From a virus: a stretch of 29,053 bases of DNA. The position numbers and the translations under genes were made by a program. Shown one piece after another: positions 21,280 to 29,053 of this stretch (position 1 is the stretch's first letter; each line of letters starts with the position of its first letter). Below the pieces are notes generated by a model. That model had not been told where the DNA came from. It did not search any database and was given only the letters and a program-made list of their open reading frames with translations. The stretch is taken from positions 1-29,053 of IMG/VR virus record IMGVR_UViG_3300006641_000125. One strand, given 5' to 3'.

Positions 21280-22287
21280 ATGAATTTAGTGATGAAGGCT
21301 ATTAATAGCGGTGGCGTTTTAGCACCGCTTGTAATTCCTGAAGGTTTAACATCGGGAACTGGTTTAATGAATCCATCAATTTTTATTGATGATGATGGCG
21401 ATATTCTTGTGAATCTTCGTCATGTGAACTATACATTAGTTCATTCTGAAGCGGGTCAAAAATTTCCGTCTAGGTGGGGGCCGCTAACTTATCTTCACCC
21501 TGAGAAAGACCAACGATTAGTTACTGAAAACTATCTATGCCGTCTTAATCAAGATTTAGAAATGACCGACTTTGCCCGTGTTGAAATGCTTGATTTGCAC
21601 AAACCCATTTGGGAATTTCATGGGCTTGAAGATTGCCGATTAGTTCGTTGGGAAGGCGCGCTTTATTTGATTGGCGTTCGCCGCGATACTACTGATAACG
21701 GACAAGGCCGCATGGAATATTCCAATGTTGTTTTAGATAAAAACAAATGGACAGTTAAGGAAGTTGGTCGTAAGCGTATTCCTGCACCTGCGCCTGATGA
21801 TTCATATTGCGAAAAGAATTGGTATCCTGTTTTGGATAAACCATTTACTTTTATCAAATGGTCATGCCCTACTGAAGTTATATTCCATGACCCAAACGAA
21901 TTAGATAATCCTAATAATGAAACAATCCAACTTGCCTTACGCGCTTGCGAAATGCCACAAAAAGACCAACGCGGTTCATCGCAGTTAATCCGTTGGGGCA
22001 ATATGTATATTGCTATTACCCATGAAGTTGATTTATTTAAAAACTACTTAGGGCAAAAAGATGCAATTTATCGCCATCGTTTAGTTATTTGGGATACTGA
22101 ATATAACCTTGCGGGTATGTCTAAGCCGTTCAGTTTTCTTGATGGCAATATTGAATTCTGCGTAGGTGCGGCCAAACAGGGCGATGATTTGCTGTTATCC
22201 TTCGGTTTCCAAGATAATGCCGCTTTTGTGCTTCGCGTTCCTAAGCCGATTGTGGAAGAATTAATCTTGGAAGCGTTGGAAGGCTAA
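21280..22287 (+). CDS. GH130-like five-bladed beta-propeller glycan enzyme
   Basis: 335 residues from the ATG at 21280. An in-frame reading from 21169 would enter the portal gene and is less likely, although no clear Shine-Dalgarno site precedes 21280. Motifs are those of GH43/GH130-type propellers and their virus relatives: LMNPSIFIDDDGDILVNLRH, RHVNYT, FHGLEDCRLVRWEGALYLIG (the Glu-Asp-x-Arg motif), CEKNWYPVLDKPFTFIKW, and a late DGNIEFCVGAA block. These proteins cleave, phosphorolyse or bind mannose-like glycosides. In giant viruses and phages related proteins sit in glycan gene clusters. Substrate and direction are unknown. It is cotranscribed with the TPR and FkbM genes. Confidence 0.65.
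   Translation: MNLVMKAINSGGVLAPLVIPEGLTSGTGLMNPSIFIDDDGDILVNLRHVNYTLVHSEAGQKFPSRWGPLTYLHPEKDQRLVTENYLCRLNQDLEMTDFARVEMLDLHKPIWEFHGLEDCRLVRWEGALYLIGVRRDTTDNGQGRMEYSNVVLDKNKWTVKEVGRKRIPAPAPDDSYCEKNWYPVLDKPFTFIKWSCPTEVIFHDPNELDNPNNETIQLALRACEMPQKDQRGSSQLIRWGNMYIAITHEVDLFKNYLGQKDAIYRHRLVIWDTEYNLAGMSKPFSFLDGNIEFCVGAAKQGDDLLLSFGFQDNAAFVLRVPKPIVEELILEALEG
21307..21329. promoter_or_regulatory. Inverted repeat near the divergent gene starts
   Basis: AGCGGTG and CACCGCT form seven-base arms around a nine-base centre, 27 bases into the plus-strand gene and about 57 bases upstream of the portal ATG. It could be an operator for the leftward portal promoter or an early hairpin in the rightward mRNA. It shares TTAGCACCG with the palindrome at 1915-1933. 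Chance is possible. Confidence 0.35.
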
Positions 22288-22288
22288 T

Positions 22289-22861
22289 ATGGATAAATTA
22301 CCTAATCTAATACATAGATTATCACAAGACCCGTTTAATTACTTACTTAATTTTGATGTGGCGCAAAAATATTTAGAATTAAATCAAACTGCATCTGCCG
22401 TATCGTTTTATTTGCGTTGTGCCGAATATGGCGAAAACGTAGTTGGTGCTAAACGATATGTTTATTCATCGCTATTGGCGATTGCTAAATGTTTTGATAC
22501 TCAAAAGGGTCGTGAATTATCAGTTAGCAATACCTTACTTCAGGCTATTGCCTATGATGATTCTCGCCCTGAAGCCTATTTTATGCTTTCTAACTATTAC
22601 GAGCGCGCAAGTCAATGGCAAGAATGTTATACGTTTGCTGTATTAGGTTTAGGTTGGTCGTATGAACAAGAAGAACAATTAGTAGATATTGGTTACGATG
22701 GCGAATATTGCTTACGCTTTGAAAAGGCTGTATCGGCTTATTGGATAGGCCGTAAAGATGAATCGCTTGAACTATTTAAGCAATTATCTACCGAAAGTAT
22801 ATTGCCGCATTATGCTAATGCTGTTAAATACAATTTGGAGAAATTAAATGCTGGCATTTGA
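22289..22861 (+). CDS. TPR-like helical repeat protein in the glycan cassette
   Basis: 190 residues, all helical. Repeat-like units carry the TPR pattern (small residue, then Tyr/Ala): FDVAQKYLELNQTASAVSFY, then a helix pair around DDSRPEAYFMLSNYYERASQ, and a third around EKAVSAYWIGRKDESLELF. TPR proteins mediate protein-protein contacts and are often linked to glycosyltransferases and polysaccharide modification. No catalytic motif is seen. GGAAGG lies just upstream of the ATG, two bases after the previous stop, and its 3' end overlaps the FkbM start by 14 bases. It is probably an accessory subunit of the glycan-modifying set. Confidence 0.65.
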   Translation: MDKLPNLIHRLSQDPFNYLLNFDVAQKYLELNQTASAVSFYLRCAEYGENVVGAKRYVYSSLLAIAKCFDTQKGRELSVSNTLLQAIAYDDSRPEAYFMLSNYYERASQWQECYTFAVLGLGWSYEQEEQLVDIGYDGEYCLRFEKAVSAYWIGRKDESLELFKQLSTESILPHYANAVKYNLEKLNAGI

Positions 22862-23507
22862 TATAGGCGCTAATCGTGGTGATTGGACATACGCGGCGCT
22901 TGCTAAAGGCTATGATGTTGTTGCGTTAGAACCTGCATCAATCTTTAAGCAATTAGCCAAAAACTTTATTTACGATAATCGTGTTACGCCGCTTAAATAT
23001 GCGGTAAGCATGAACGACTATGATGCGGTGGAATTTTATGAAGCAGAAGAAGATGGGCTTTCTACGCTCAATAAAGATTGGCTTACTGATGAAACTATGC
23101 CTTATTGCGGCAAGCCGTTCAAACAGGTTCTTGCTACAACTATTACGCTGGACACTTTGGCGTTAAAGTATGGCAAACCTGATTTAGTTAAGATTGACGT
23201 GGAAGGGGGCGAATGGCACGTTTTCAAAGGTATGTCTAGTTACATGGGAACAATTGCCTTTGAATGGACAGATGCCACAATAGACCAACACCAACTACAA
23301 CTTGAATACCTTATGCATGGCAATTACAAATTAGTTGCGCCGCAATTCATAGTTAATCATTGTGAAGAACCTAATGAATGGTTTGATATTCGCACATTTG
23401 ATTTAGCCCAATGGGTTGCAGATAATTCTGCGGATTGGATTAATGGCGGTTGGAAAGTAGCGGGGCTACGACCTACTGCCGATGTTGGAATGTTATGGGT
23501 TCGTTAA
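22848..23507 (+). CDS. FkbM family SAM-dependent methyltransferase
   Basis: 219 residues. It has the SAM-binding motif FDIGANRGDW (4-13) and the acidic post-motif LEP (27-29), and the FkbM signature DLVKIDVEGGEWHVFKG (112-128). FkbM enzymes methylate hydroxyls on sugars or polyketides. In a phage next to GH130-like and glycosyltransferase genes, a methylated glycan on a fibre, capsid or host surface is likely, though the target is not visible. GGAG precedes the start. The last 15 bases overlap the converging glycosyltransferase gene on the other strand. It is the end of the plus-strand cassette. Confidence 0.88.
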   Translation: MLAFDIGANRGDWTYAALAKGYDVVALEPASIFKQLAKNFIYDNRVTPLKYAVSMNDYDAVEFYEAEEDGLSTLNKDWLTDETMPYCGKPFKQVLATTITLDTLALKYGKPDLVKIDVEGGEWHVFKGMSSYMGTIAFEWTDATIDQHQLQLEYLMHGNYKLVAPQFIVNHCEEPNEWFDIRTFDLAQWVADNSADWINGGWKVAGLRPTADVGMLWVR

Positions 23508-24140
23508 TCGCTCAATAAATGAATTGAAATCGCCTTGAAATTTTAACGCGCCTACATGATTACAAGTATAAACAGGGTTGATATACACGCCAAATTTTTC
23601 TAACTTTTGGCAAAGTAATACATCTTCGCTAATAATGTCGTTGTCTTGTATTTTGACTTCAAACACCCAACGGCGTTCTTGTTCATTATGAATATAAGGT
23701 GTTGAAGTTTCCCATAAGTAATCAATGGCTTCTTTGCTCATATACAAAAAACCTGTACCTACTGATTCAACTTTAATCAAACCATCTTCATCTTTGATTA
23801 AATCTTCAGGTTTGCATTTAACATTGTATTGTTCGGCGATTGACTTTTTAATACAAGGCAAGCCGATTACATCTTTGCCCGAATTGACTAACTCAATAGC
23901 CCAATTAGCCGCCCATTCAATATCACTATCAATCCATAAAATGCCGTCAAATTCATTTTCTTTAGCAATTGCCAATAGGTCATTGCGGCTTCTTTGAATT
24001 AACGCATCATAAGACATAAAGATTGGTTTGAAATAAATATCATTATCAAAACCCGCTATTACTGTTTCCAGCAATGCATTTGTGTACCATACATCTAAAC
24101 GCCCGTCATAAGACGGTGTTGCTATTAAAACGTTTTTCAT
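23493..24140 (-). CDS. GT-A fold glycosyltransferase
   Basis: 215 residues. It has a nucleotide-sugar-binding start (ATPSYDGRLDVWYTNALLET), a catalytic region ILWIDSDIEW with an Asp-Ser-Asp metal-binding motif at 71-73, a VGTGFLYMSKEA block (127-138), an acidic SED at 171-173 and a late His in YTCNHVGA (191-198). This is the GT-A pattern of small phage glycosyltransferases. It has no membrane segment and probably acts in the cytoplasm. It is transcribed with the long fibre gene but is separated by a 97-residue gene, so fibre glycosylation is one hypothesis. AGGAAGG precedes the start. It converges with the FkbM gene. Confidence 0.82.
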   Translation of the reverse strand: MKNVLIATPSYDGRLDVWYTNALLETVIAGFDNDIYFKPIFMSYDALIQRSRNDLLAIAKENEFDGILWIDSDIEWAANWAIELVNSGKDVIGLPCIKKSIAEQYNVKCKPEDLIKDEDGLIKVESVGTGFLYMSKEAIDYLWETSTPYIHNEQERRWVFEVKIQDNDIISEDVLLCQKLEKFGVYINPVYTCNHVGALKFQGDFNSFIERLTNP

Positions 24141-24157
24141 ACTGCCTTCCTATCGTT

Positions 24158-24451
24158 TTACTTTAGTGAATTAACGTCAAAATCATCAACCTTTGTATCG
24201 GTTGATACGGGTGCATTGACTACTGATTCGTATTGTGAATCAAATACAGCGTCTAAATGTGTTTCGTTAATGGCTTCAAACAATTCTGCCTTAGTAAATG
24301 CAGATGTTTCTTTTGTGCCATCAAATTCTACATTTTTATTAAATGTTGATTTGTAGTCATTGCGTTCATATTCAACTTCAATATCCCACGCAATTACTTT
24401 ATTATCGGCATTAACGGTAGGAATTGCCTTTGTTAAGGTCTTAGTTACCAT
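24158..24451 (-). CDS. Hypothetical protein after the long fibre, 97 residues
   Basis: The ATG at 24451 overlaps the fibre stop by 11 bases, and AAGGAAA lies upstream. The product is acidic and beta-rich in the first half (VIAWDIEVEYERNDYKSTF), then helical (TKAELFEAINETHLDAVFDS), and ends DDFDVNSLK. It has no membrane span or catalytic motif. Small genes in this place often encode fibre chaperones or adapters, but I recognise no family. It is probably coupled to the fibre. Confidence 0.65.
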   Translation of the reverse strand: MVTKTLTKAIPTVNADNKVIAWDIEVEYERNDYKSTFNKNVEFDGTKETSAFTKAELFEAINETHLDAVFDSQYESVVNAPVSTDTKVDDFDVNSLK

Positions 24452-27400
24452 TTAGTTTCCTTTCTAATTCGGCTACTTTATCAGATAGTTCTTGAATTGC
24501 TTTAACAAGGATAGGGATTAAGCGCCCCTGCGTTGCTTCAAGTTGTTCAGGATTATCGCGGTAAGTTAATTGTAAATAATCTGCCATCTCAATAGCATCT
24601 TCTGCCGCCATTAAATCTTGCGCAATAAAACCAGTATCAGGAATATCTACTTTGCCGCCATTGCGCATATTCCATTTGTAAGTAACAGGTTTTAGTGTTT
24701 TAACAAAATCAAGACCTACTGCAAGTGTTTCAATATCTTTCTTATCGCGCTCATCAGAGAGTGCGGTGATAGAAGTTACTTGGCAGCGTAAGGTTGCAAT
24801 GCTTGAATTACCGAGAGTAATTGTGTTAGATACGGTTGCAGATGATGCTGCAGCCTGATACCCAATAATAGTATTGTTAGTTCCAGTAGTTAGGTTATTA
24901 GTTCCAGAAAAACCTGCAGAAGAACCAATAACGGTATTAGTATATCCAGTAGTAATTGCACCACCAGCACTTCTACCAATACAAGTATTATCATAACCAG
25001 TAGATATTGATTCTGCTGTATATACACCAACTGCAACGTTTCTTACACCTGTTGAATTTGTAACTAATGCGTTATATCCTACGGCTACGTTCTCGTTACC
25101 TGTTGTATTGTTGCCAAGAGAACCCATACCAACACCAGTATTTAACTGACCAATACTATTAGTTGTTAAAGAATTCACACCAATTGCAGTATTGTTTATT
25201 CCTGTCGTATTAGAACCAAGCGCATTTTGTCCAATAGCAACATTGTAAGTTCCTATTGTATTAGCATCAAGTGCGTAAGTTCCAACTGCGGTGTTGTATG
25301 ACCCTGTTGTGTTTGATACTAAAACATTTCTACCAATGGCAACGTTTTCAACGCCAATTGTGTTGTAAACCATTGCACTTGTGCCAATAGCAACGTTATT
25401 AACGCCAGTTGTATTTAATTGTAATGCGTAATCACCAACTGCGGTATTGCTTCCGCCAGCCGTATTGGAAGTTAATGCGGAACGACCAATAGCAACGTTA
25501 TTTGAACCAATGATATTTGTATAAAGCGCCGCATAACCAACTGCGGTGTTGCTTGCACCTGTAGTATTGCCAATTAACGAATAAGCACCAAGTGCGGTAT
25601 TTTGACCGCCTATTGTATTGGCATACATTGAATACATACCGATAGCAGTATTTTCAATACCTGTTGTATTGCTATTTAATGCAACATATCCAACTGCCGT
25701 ATTATTAAAACCTGTTGTATTGGAAAGTAATGCTTGGCGACCAACGGCAGTATTTTGATAACCAACTGTGTTGGTATATAAAGCACGACTTCCAATGGCA
25801 GTATTGTTTGCGCCTGTTGTATTGCTAAATAAACTATAAGCGCCTACTGAAACGTTATATACGCCAATAGTATTTGTATAAGCGCTAGAACGACCAATTG
25901 CAACATTTTCAATAGCCGTAGTTGAACTATACAATGCAGAAGAACCGATTGCGACATTGTCGTAGCCATTAGTATTTGTTTGAAGCGCACCACTGCCAAT
26001 ACCAACACTTTGAATACCTGTTGTATTGCTATAAAGAGCAAGATGTCCAATACCAACGTTACTTGTTCCAATGGTATTGGATTGAAGTGCGCCACTGCCA
26101 ACACCAACATTTTGAATACCTGTTGTATTTGCAACAAGAGTATTGTAGCCAACGGCAATATTGTAGTTTCCAGTAGTATTGCTTAATAATGCCGATGAAC
26201 CAACGGCAACGTTGAAATCTGCATTGTTGTAATAAAGTGAATTGCGACCTACGGCAACGTTGTTTGAACCAAGAATGTTGGTAAATAATGATTGAGAACC
26301 GATTGCGGTGTTATTAATGCCAGTTGTGGTATTGCGCAAAGCATTATGACCAACACCTGTATTTTCAGTTCCAATTGTGTTTGCGCCTAAAGTTGCTTGA
26401 CCAATAGCGATGTTGTATTGACCCGTAGTGTTGGCTTGCAACGTAAATGTTCCAACGCCAACATTGTAATTAGCAGTTGTATTAACATAAAGTGAATTGG
26501 CACCAATTGCTACATTGTCTAAGCCAATAGTGTTGGCATTTAACGCACCCGCACCAACTGCAATATTTCTAATACCTGTTGTGTTACTAAATAAACTATA
26601 ACCACCTACAGCGGTATTGTTTGTTCCAGTTGTATTAGTTTTTAATGTCCAACTTCCAATTGCGGTATTACCAGAACCATTTGTGTTTGCGTTTAATGCA
26701 TAAAAACCAACTGCTACGTTTTCAGAAACAGTTGTGCTTAATTGTAAAGCGTAAGCGCCGATAGCAACATGATTAGCGCCAAGTGAATTAGCCTGAAGCG
26801 CACTTCTACCCATCGCAACGTTATTGCCACCTGTTGTTGTTGCATTAGCGGCATAAGCACCAACGGCAGTATTACTTCCTGTGGTATTGGAAAATAATGA
26901 TGAACTACCAACTGTGGTGTTGTATTGTCCCGAAACCACATTACTTAAAGATTGATTGCCAACTGCGGTGTTATGTTGTCCTGTTGTGTTGGCATCAAGC
27001 GATAAATGACCAATTGCAATATTTGCTATACCAATTGTGTTGGCAGTTAAAGCATTGTAGCCAATTGCAATGTTACTTGCGCCAGTTGTATTAGCAACTA
27101 AAGCACCATAACCAAGTGCAACAGGTTCGCCCGATACAGACGTTGTTTCGCCATAAACAGTACCAAGTGTTGTAGGTGTTGCTGCAGATGTTCCAATGCC
27201 TTGTGCGCCTTCGGTTCCTTGAATACCAAGTATTCCTTGAATGCCTTGAATTCCTTGTGTTCCTTGTAAACCTGTTGCGCCAGTAGAACCTTGAATACCA
27301 TTTAAGCCTTGTAAACCTTGTGAACCAGTAATGCCTTGCGTTCCCTGTGCGCCATCATTTCCTTGAATACCGATAAGACCCTGCGCGCCAGTTAATCCTT

Positions 27401-28805
27401 GCGTACCAGTTGCACCTTGAATACCGATAATGCCTTGCGTTCCATCAGTTCCTTGAATACCGATTGCGCCCTGTGTTCCTGTTAAACCTTGTGTTCCAGT
27501 AGAACCTTGCGCGCCTTCAGAACCCTGAATACCTTGCAGACCAATAGAACCTTGCGCACCATTAGTTCCAACTGCACCTTGCGAACCTGTGATGCCTTGA
27601 ATACCTTGAAGTCCAGTAGCGCCCGCAGTTCCTTGTGCGCCTGTTAAACCTTGTGGGCCAGTTGCACCTGTTGCGCCTTGAATTGAATATGCAACTTGTG
27701 TAACTGTAACAATGATTGATGGAATAGATGGGCCAGCATCTAAAGGAACAAGACTTGAATTGATTTCTAAATTCAAACCATCAGTTGCGTAAACAATTTC
27801 AATGTAATCGTTAGCATTTAAAGTCATTACCCAGTTCCAAGCAGGAACATAAGCAGATGCATTACCAACGATTGTAATGTTGGTATTTGTCCATGCAACA
27901 TTTGTGCCATTTCGGCGAATCCAAATATCCATGTTTTTAGCAGATGAAGATGTTGATGTAATCTGCATTGAGAATTGAATATTGTAAGTTCCACCGCTTG
28001 CAACTTTAATGCGTGATGTAATTGTTGGGTCAATACTTACGCCAAATGATTCTGCGGTTGTGTTGATTGTGATTGGGTATGCAGTATTGATTGCCGCAGG
28101 TGATTGATTAGTTGTATCGTAAAAAGAACCATAAAATGCAAGCGAACCACCTGCACCAACAGAACCTTGAACACCTTGTAAACCAATTAAACCTTGTACG
28201 CCTTGTGAACCGATTGCACCTTGCGCGCCAATACCAGTAATACCTTGCGTTCCAATTTCACCTTGAACGCCTTGTGTTCCTTGCGTTCCAACTGCGCCTT
28301 GCGTTCCAGTTAATCCTTGTGAACCTTCAGTTCCTTGTACGCCTTGCGCACCAATCGCACCTTGTATTCCAACTAAGCCTTGTGTGCCATCTGCGCCTTG
28401 AATACCTGCAACACCTTGCGCGCCTGTTGTTCCCTGCGCACCTGTTGTTCCAGTTGTTCCCTGCGTTCCAGTTAAGCCTTGTAATCCTGTTGCACCTTGC
28501 GTTCCTGTAATTCCTTGCAAGCCAGTAATGCCTTGCAATCCTTGAACACCTTGCGCACCTGTTGCACCGATAGTTCCTTGCGCGCCAATAGCACCTTGAA
28601 TTCCTGTTGTTCCTTGTGCGCCCTGAATTCCTTGCGCGCCAACAGTTCCTTGTGTTCCTACTGCGCCTTGTGTGCCAATCGCGCCTTGTGAACCAGTTGT
28701 TCCTTGCGAACCTGTTGTTCCTTGAACACCTTGAATACCGCGCAAACCTGCCGCGCTAATAATGATGTCGGGGATTATTGGCGATACAACAATATCTTCA
28801 GACAT
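24441..28805 (-). CDS. Giant collagen-like, repeat-rich tail fibre with S74 chaperone
   Basis: 1454 residues. Residues 1-19 are a short N-terminal anchor. Residues 20-216 are a collagen-like Gly-x-y array (about 65 triplets, one interruption near 191; very rich in Gln and Thr). Residues about 217-376 form a C1q/TNF-like beta domain (GTYNIQFSMQI; DIWIRRNGTNVAW). Residues 377-538 are a second collagen array (54 triplets). Residues 571-1299 contain about 43 tandem 17-residue YadA-head-like repeats such as SNTTGANNTAIGSRALY. Residues 1350-1454 are an S74 auto-chaperone (SDERDKKDIE, GFIAQDLMAAED). This is a trimeric receptor-binding fibre that probably cleaves off its chaperone. Its start overlaps the upstream stop (TAATG). 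The repeats make assembly errors and recombination possible. Confidence 0.9.
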   Translation of the reverse strand: MSEDIVVSPIIPDIIISAAGLRGIQGVQGTTGSQGTTGSQGAIGTQGAVGTQGTVGAQGIQGAQGTTGIQGAIGAQGTIGATGAQGVQGLQGITGLQGITGTQGATGLQGLTGTQGTTGTTGAQGTTGAQGVAGIQGADGTQGLVGIQGAIGAQGVQGTEGSQGLTGTQGAVGTQGTQGVQGEIGTQGITGIGAQGAIGSQGVQGLIGLQGVQGSVGAGGSLAFYGSFYDTTNQSPAAINTAYPITINTTAESFGVSIDPTITSRIKVASGGTYNIQFSMQITSTSSSAKNMDIWIRRNGTNVAWTNTNITIVGNASAYVPAWNWVMTLNANDYIEIVYATDGLNLEINSSLVPLDAGPSIPSIIVTVTQVAYSIQGATGATGPQGLTGAQGTAGATGLQGIQGITGSQGAVGTNGAQGSIGLQGIQGSEGAQGSTGTQGLTGTQGAIGIQGTDGTQGIIGIQGATGTQGLTGAQGLIGIQGNDGAQGTQGITGSQGLQGLNGIQGSTGATGLQGTQGIQGIQGILGIQGTEGAQGIGTSAATPTTLGTVYGETTSVSGEPVALGYGALVANTTGASNIAIGYNALTANTIGIANIAIGHLSLDANTTGQHNTAVGNQSLSNVVSGQYNTTVGSSSLFSNTTGSNTAVGAYAANATTTGGNNVAMGRSALQANSLGANHVAIGAYALQLSTTVSENVAVGFYALNANTNGSGNTAIGSWTLKTNTTGTNNTAVGGYSLFSNTTGIRNIAVGAGALNANTIGLDNVAIGANSLYVNTTANYNVGVGTFTLQANTTGQYNIAIGQATLGANTIGTENTGVGHNALRNTTTGINNTAIGSQSLFTNILGSNNVAVGRNSLYYNNADFNVAVGSSALLSNTTGNYNIAVGYNTLVANTTGIQNVGVGSGALQSNTIGTSNVGIGHLALYSNTTGIQSVGIGSGALQTNTNGYDNVAIGSSALYSSTTAIENVAIGRSSAYTNTIGVYNVSVGAYSLFSNTTGANNTAIGSRALYTNTVGYQNTAVGRQALLSNTTGFNNTAVGYVALNSNTTGIENTAIGMYSMYANTIGGQNTALGAYSLIGNTTGASNTAVGYAALYTNIIGSNNVAIGRSALTSNTAGGSNTAVGDYALQLNTTGVNNVAIGTSAMVYNTIGVENVAIGRNVLVSNTTGSYNTAVGTYALDANTIGTYNVAIGQNALGSNTTGINNTAIGVNSLTTNSIGQLNTGVGMGSLGNNTTGNENVAVGYNALVTNSTGVRNVAVGVYTAESISTGYDNTCIGRSAGGAITTGYTNTVIGSSAGFSGTNNLTTGTNNTIIGYQAAASSATVSNTITLGNSSIATLRCQVTSITALSDERDKKDIETLAVGLDFVKTLKPVTYKWNMRNGGKVDIPDTGFIAQDLMAAEDAIEMADYLQLTYRDNPEQLEATQGRLIPILVKAIQELSDKVAELERKLNGN
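24909..27095 (-). repeat. About 43 tandem 51-base repeats coding for 17-residue fibre units
   Basis: The protein repeat follows xNTxGxxNxAxGxxxLx, with two copies one residue short (units 5 and 18). Most units carry Asn-Thr-Thr. Pairs of adjacent units are similar but not identical. The repeat matches head-type motifs of trimeric adhesins, which fold as a left-handed beta roll. DNA similarity is high enough to allow recombination. Confidence 0.9.
27192..27677 (-). repeat. Second collagen-like Gly-x-y array
   Basis: 54 continuous triplets without interruption, mostly Gly-x-Gln alternating with Gly-x-Thr, with a single Pro (GPQ). It links the C1q-like domain to the 17-residue repeat shaft. Proline-poor, Gln/Thr-rich arrays are typical of phage collagen-like proteins. 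Confidence 0.88.
28158..28748 (-). repeat. First collagen-like Gly-x-y array
   Basis: 57 triplets, then one shortened unit (Gly-Ile only) near residue 191, then eight more. About every second triplet ends in Gln. The break may kink the rod. The array follows a 19-residue N-terminal anchor that would attach the fibre to the tail. Confidence 0.88.
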
Positions 28806-29053
28806 TAACGGCTCACATTCGCTTCAACTATAACGATGCCTTCGCCTAAGTAGATTGAACCATCTTCATTATCCATACGCAAATCCCATTCATACTTGCC
28901 AGGGTCGCAATTGATTGGTGCAGATACTTGAACTTGCGGGCAAGTTGTTGGATTAAATGTTAATCCGTTGCTTTCAGTTAATGAAAGAACTGTTGTCTTT
29001 GCAAGCGCGCTTGTGCGAAACTGCAAAATAGGTGTAAAGCCTACTAATGAAAT
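28805..29053 (-). CDS. Tail / baseplate Ig-like protein, 5' end outside the window
   Basis: The frame is open to the right edge; the only in-window candidate start is a TTG at 29026. The visible 83 residues end a beta-sandwich domain: LQFRTSALAKTTVLSLTES, a PINCDPGKYEWDLRMDNEDG turn and GEGIVIVEANVSR. This is the pattern of the N-terminal domain of BppU-like baseplate proteins and other phage fibre-attachment proteins (G-x-Y-x-W/Y-D-L, then Gly-x-V at the end). The one-base overlap with the giant fibre gene suggests it forms the fibre's attachment partner. The N-terminus and true length are unknown. Confidence 0.7.
   Translation of the reverse strand: MSLVGFTPILQFRTSALAKTTVLSLTESNGLTFNPTTCPQVQVSAPINCDPGKYEWDLRMDNEDGSIYLGEGIVIVEANVSR

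Noticed and set aside
24909-27095. Regular 51-base periodicity looking like a CRISPR array
   Set aside because: The periodicity is in frame with a long coding sequence, units vary at every position type and there are no constant repeats with unrelated spacers.
1-29053. tRNA genes, integrase, attachment site or insertion sequence
   Set aside because: None recognised by eye; no cloverleaf-like sequence, recombinase motifs or terminal inverted repeats with a transposase frame.

Overview
This window is a contiguous piece of a tailed double-stranded DNA phage genome with siphovirus architecture: an HK97-type head, a tape-measure gene and a Dit/hub-type tail tip. It is AT-rich and densely packed, and many gene junctions are ATGA, TAATG or TAAATG. 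No integrase, repressor, tRNA or terminase is visible, so lifestyle cannot be decided and the packaging genes must lie outside. The HTH small protein, the holin-like and one-TM small proteins, and the Gp37-like hub resemble actinobacteriophage genes as I remember them. A freshwater or marine actinobacterial host is therefore a reasonable but weak inference.

Layout. (a) 1-1866, minus strand: an early-type operon headed by a possible promoter plus palindrome (1911-1939). It encodes two small proteins, an ERF single-strand annealing protein, a 27-residue membrane micropeptide, a small C2HC zinc-finger protein and a coiled-coil protein, and continues off the left edge. (b) 1998-3255, minus strand: a two-gene unit (HTH/zinc small protein and calcineurin-like phosphoesterase) between two intrinsic terminators. 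(c) 3331-4416: lysis genes (one-TM protein, CHAP endolysin, holin candidate). (d) 4417-12895: tail and connector genes, including a tail fibre with an S74 auto-chaperone, hub, Dit, tape measure, an HK97 gp10-like protein, a tail assembly chaperone with a clear -1 frameshift site, tail tube, terminator and connector. (e) 12888-21250: zinc-ribbon protein, major capsid protein, a fusion of prohead protease, ADP-ribosyltransferase-like domain and scaffold, a second ART-like protein, a MuF protein fused to a RelA/SpoT-like domain, and the portal. Blocks c-e read leftward, essentially from the portal. (f) 21280-23507, plus strand: an inverted three-gene glycan cassette (GH130-like beta-propeller, TPR-like protein, FkbM methyltransferase). 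(g) 23493-29053, minus strand: a glycosyltransferase, an unknown 97-residue protein, a 1454-residue fibre (collagen, C1q-like, collagen, about 43 repeats of 17 residues, S74) and the end of a tail/baseplate Ig-like protein cut by the right edge.

The most interesting part is the head module. Three consecutive genes around the portal and capsid each carry a probable enzymatic effector domain (RelA/SpoT-like, ART-like, ART-like) fused to, or linked beside, proteins that normally end up inside the capsid. This suggests a set of proteins packaged in the head and delivered with the DNA. The second theme is a very repetitive, Thr/Gln-rich collagen-type fibre next to four glycan-related genes, which suggests fibre glycosylation or modification of a host surface glycan.
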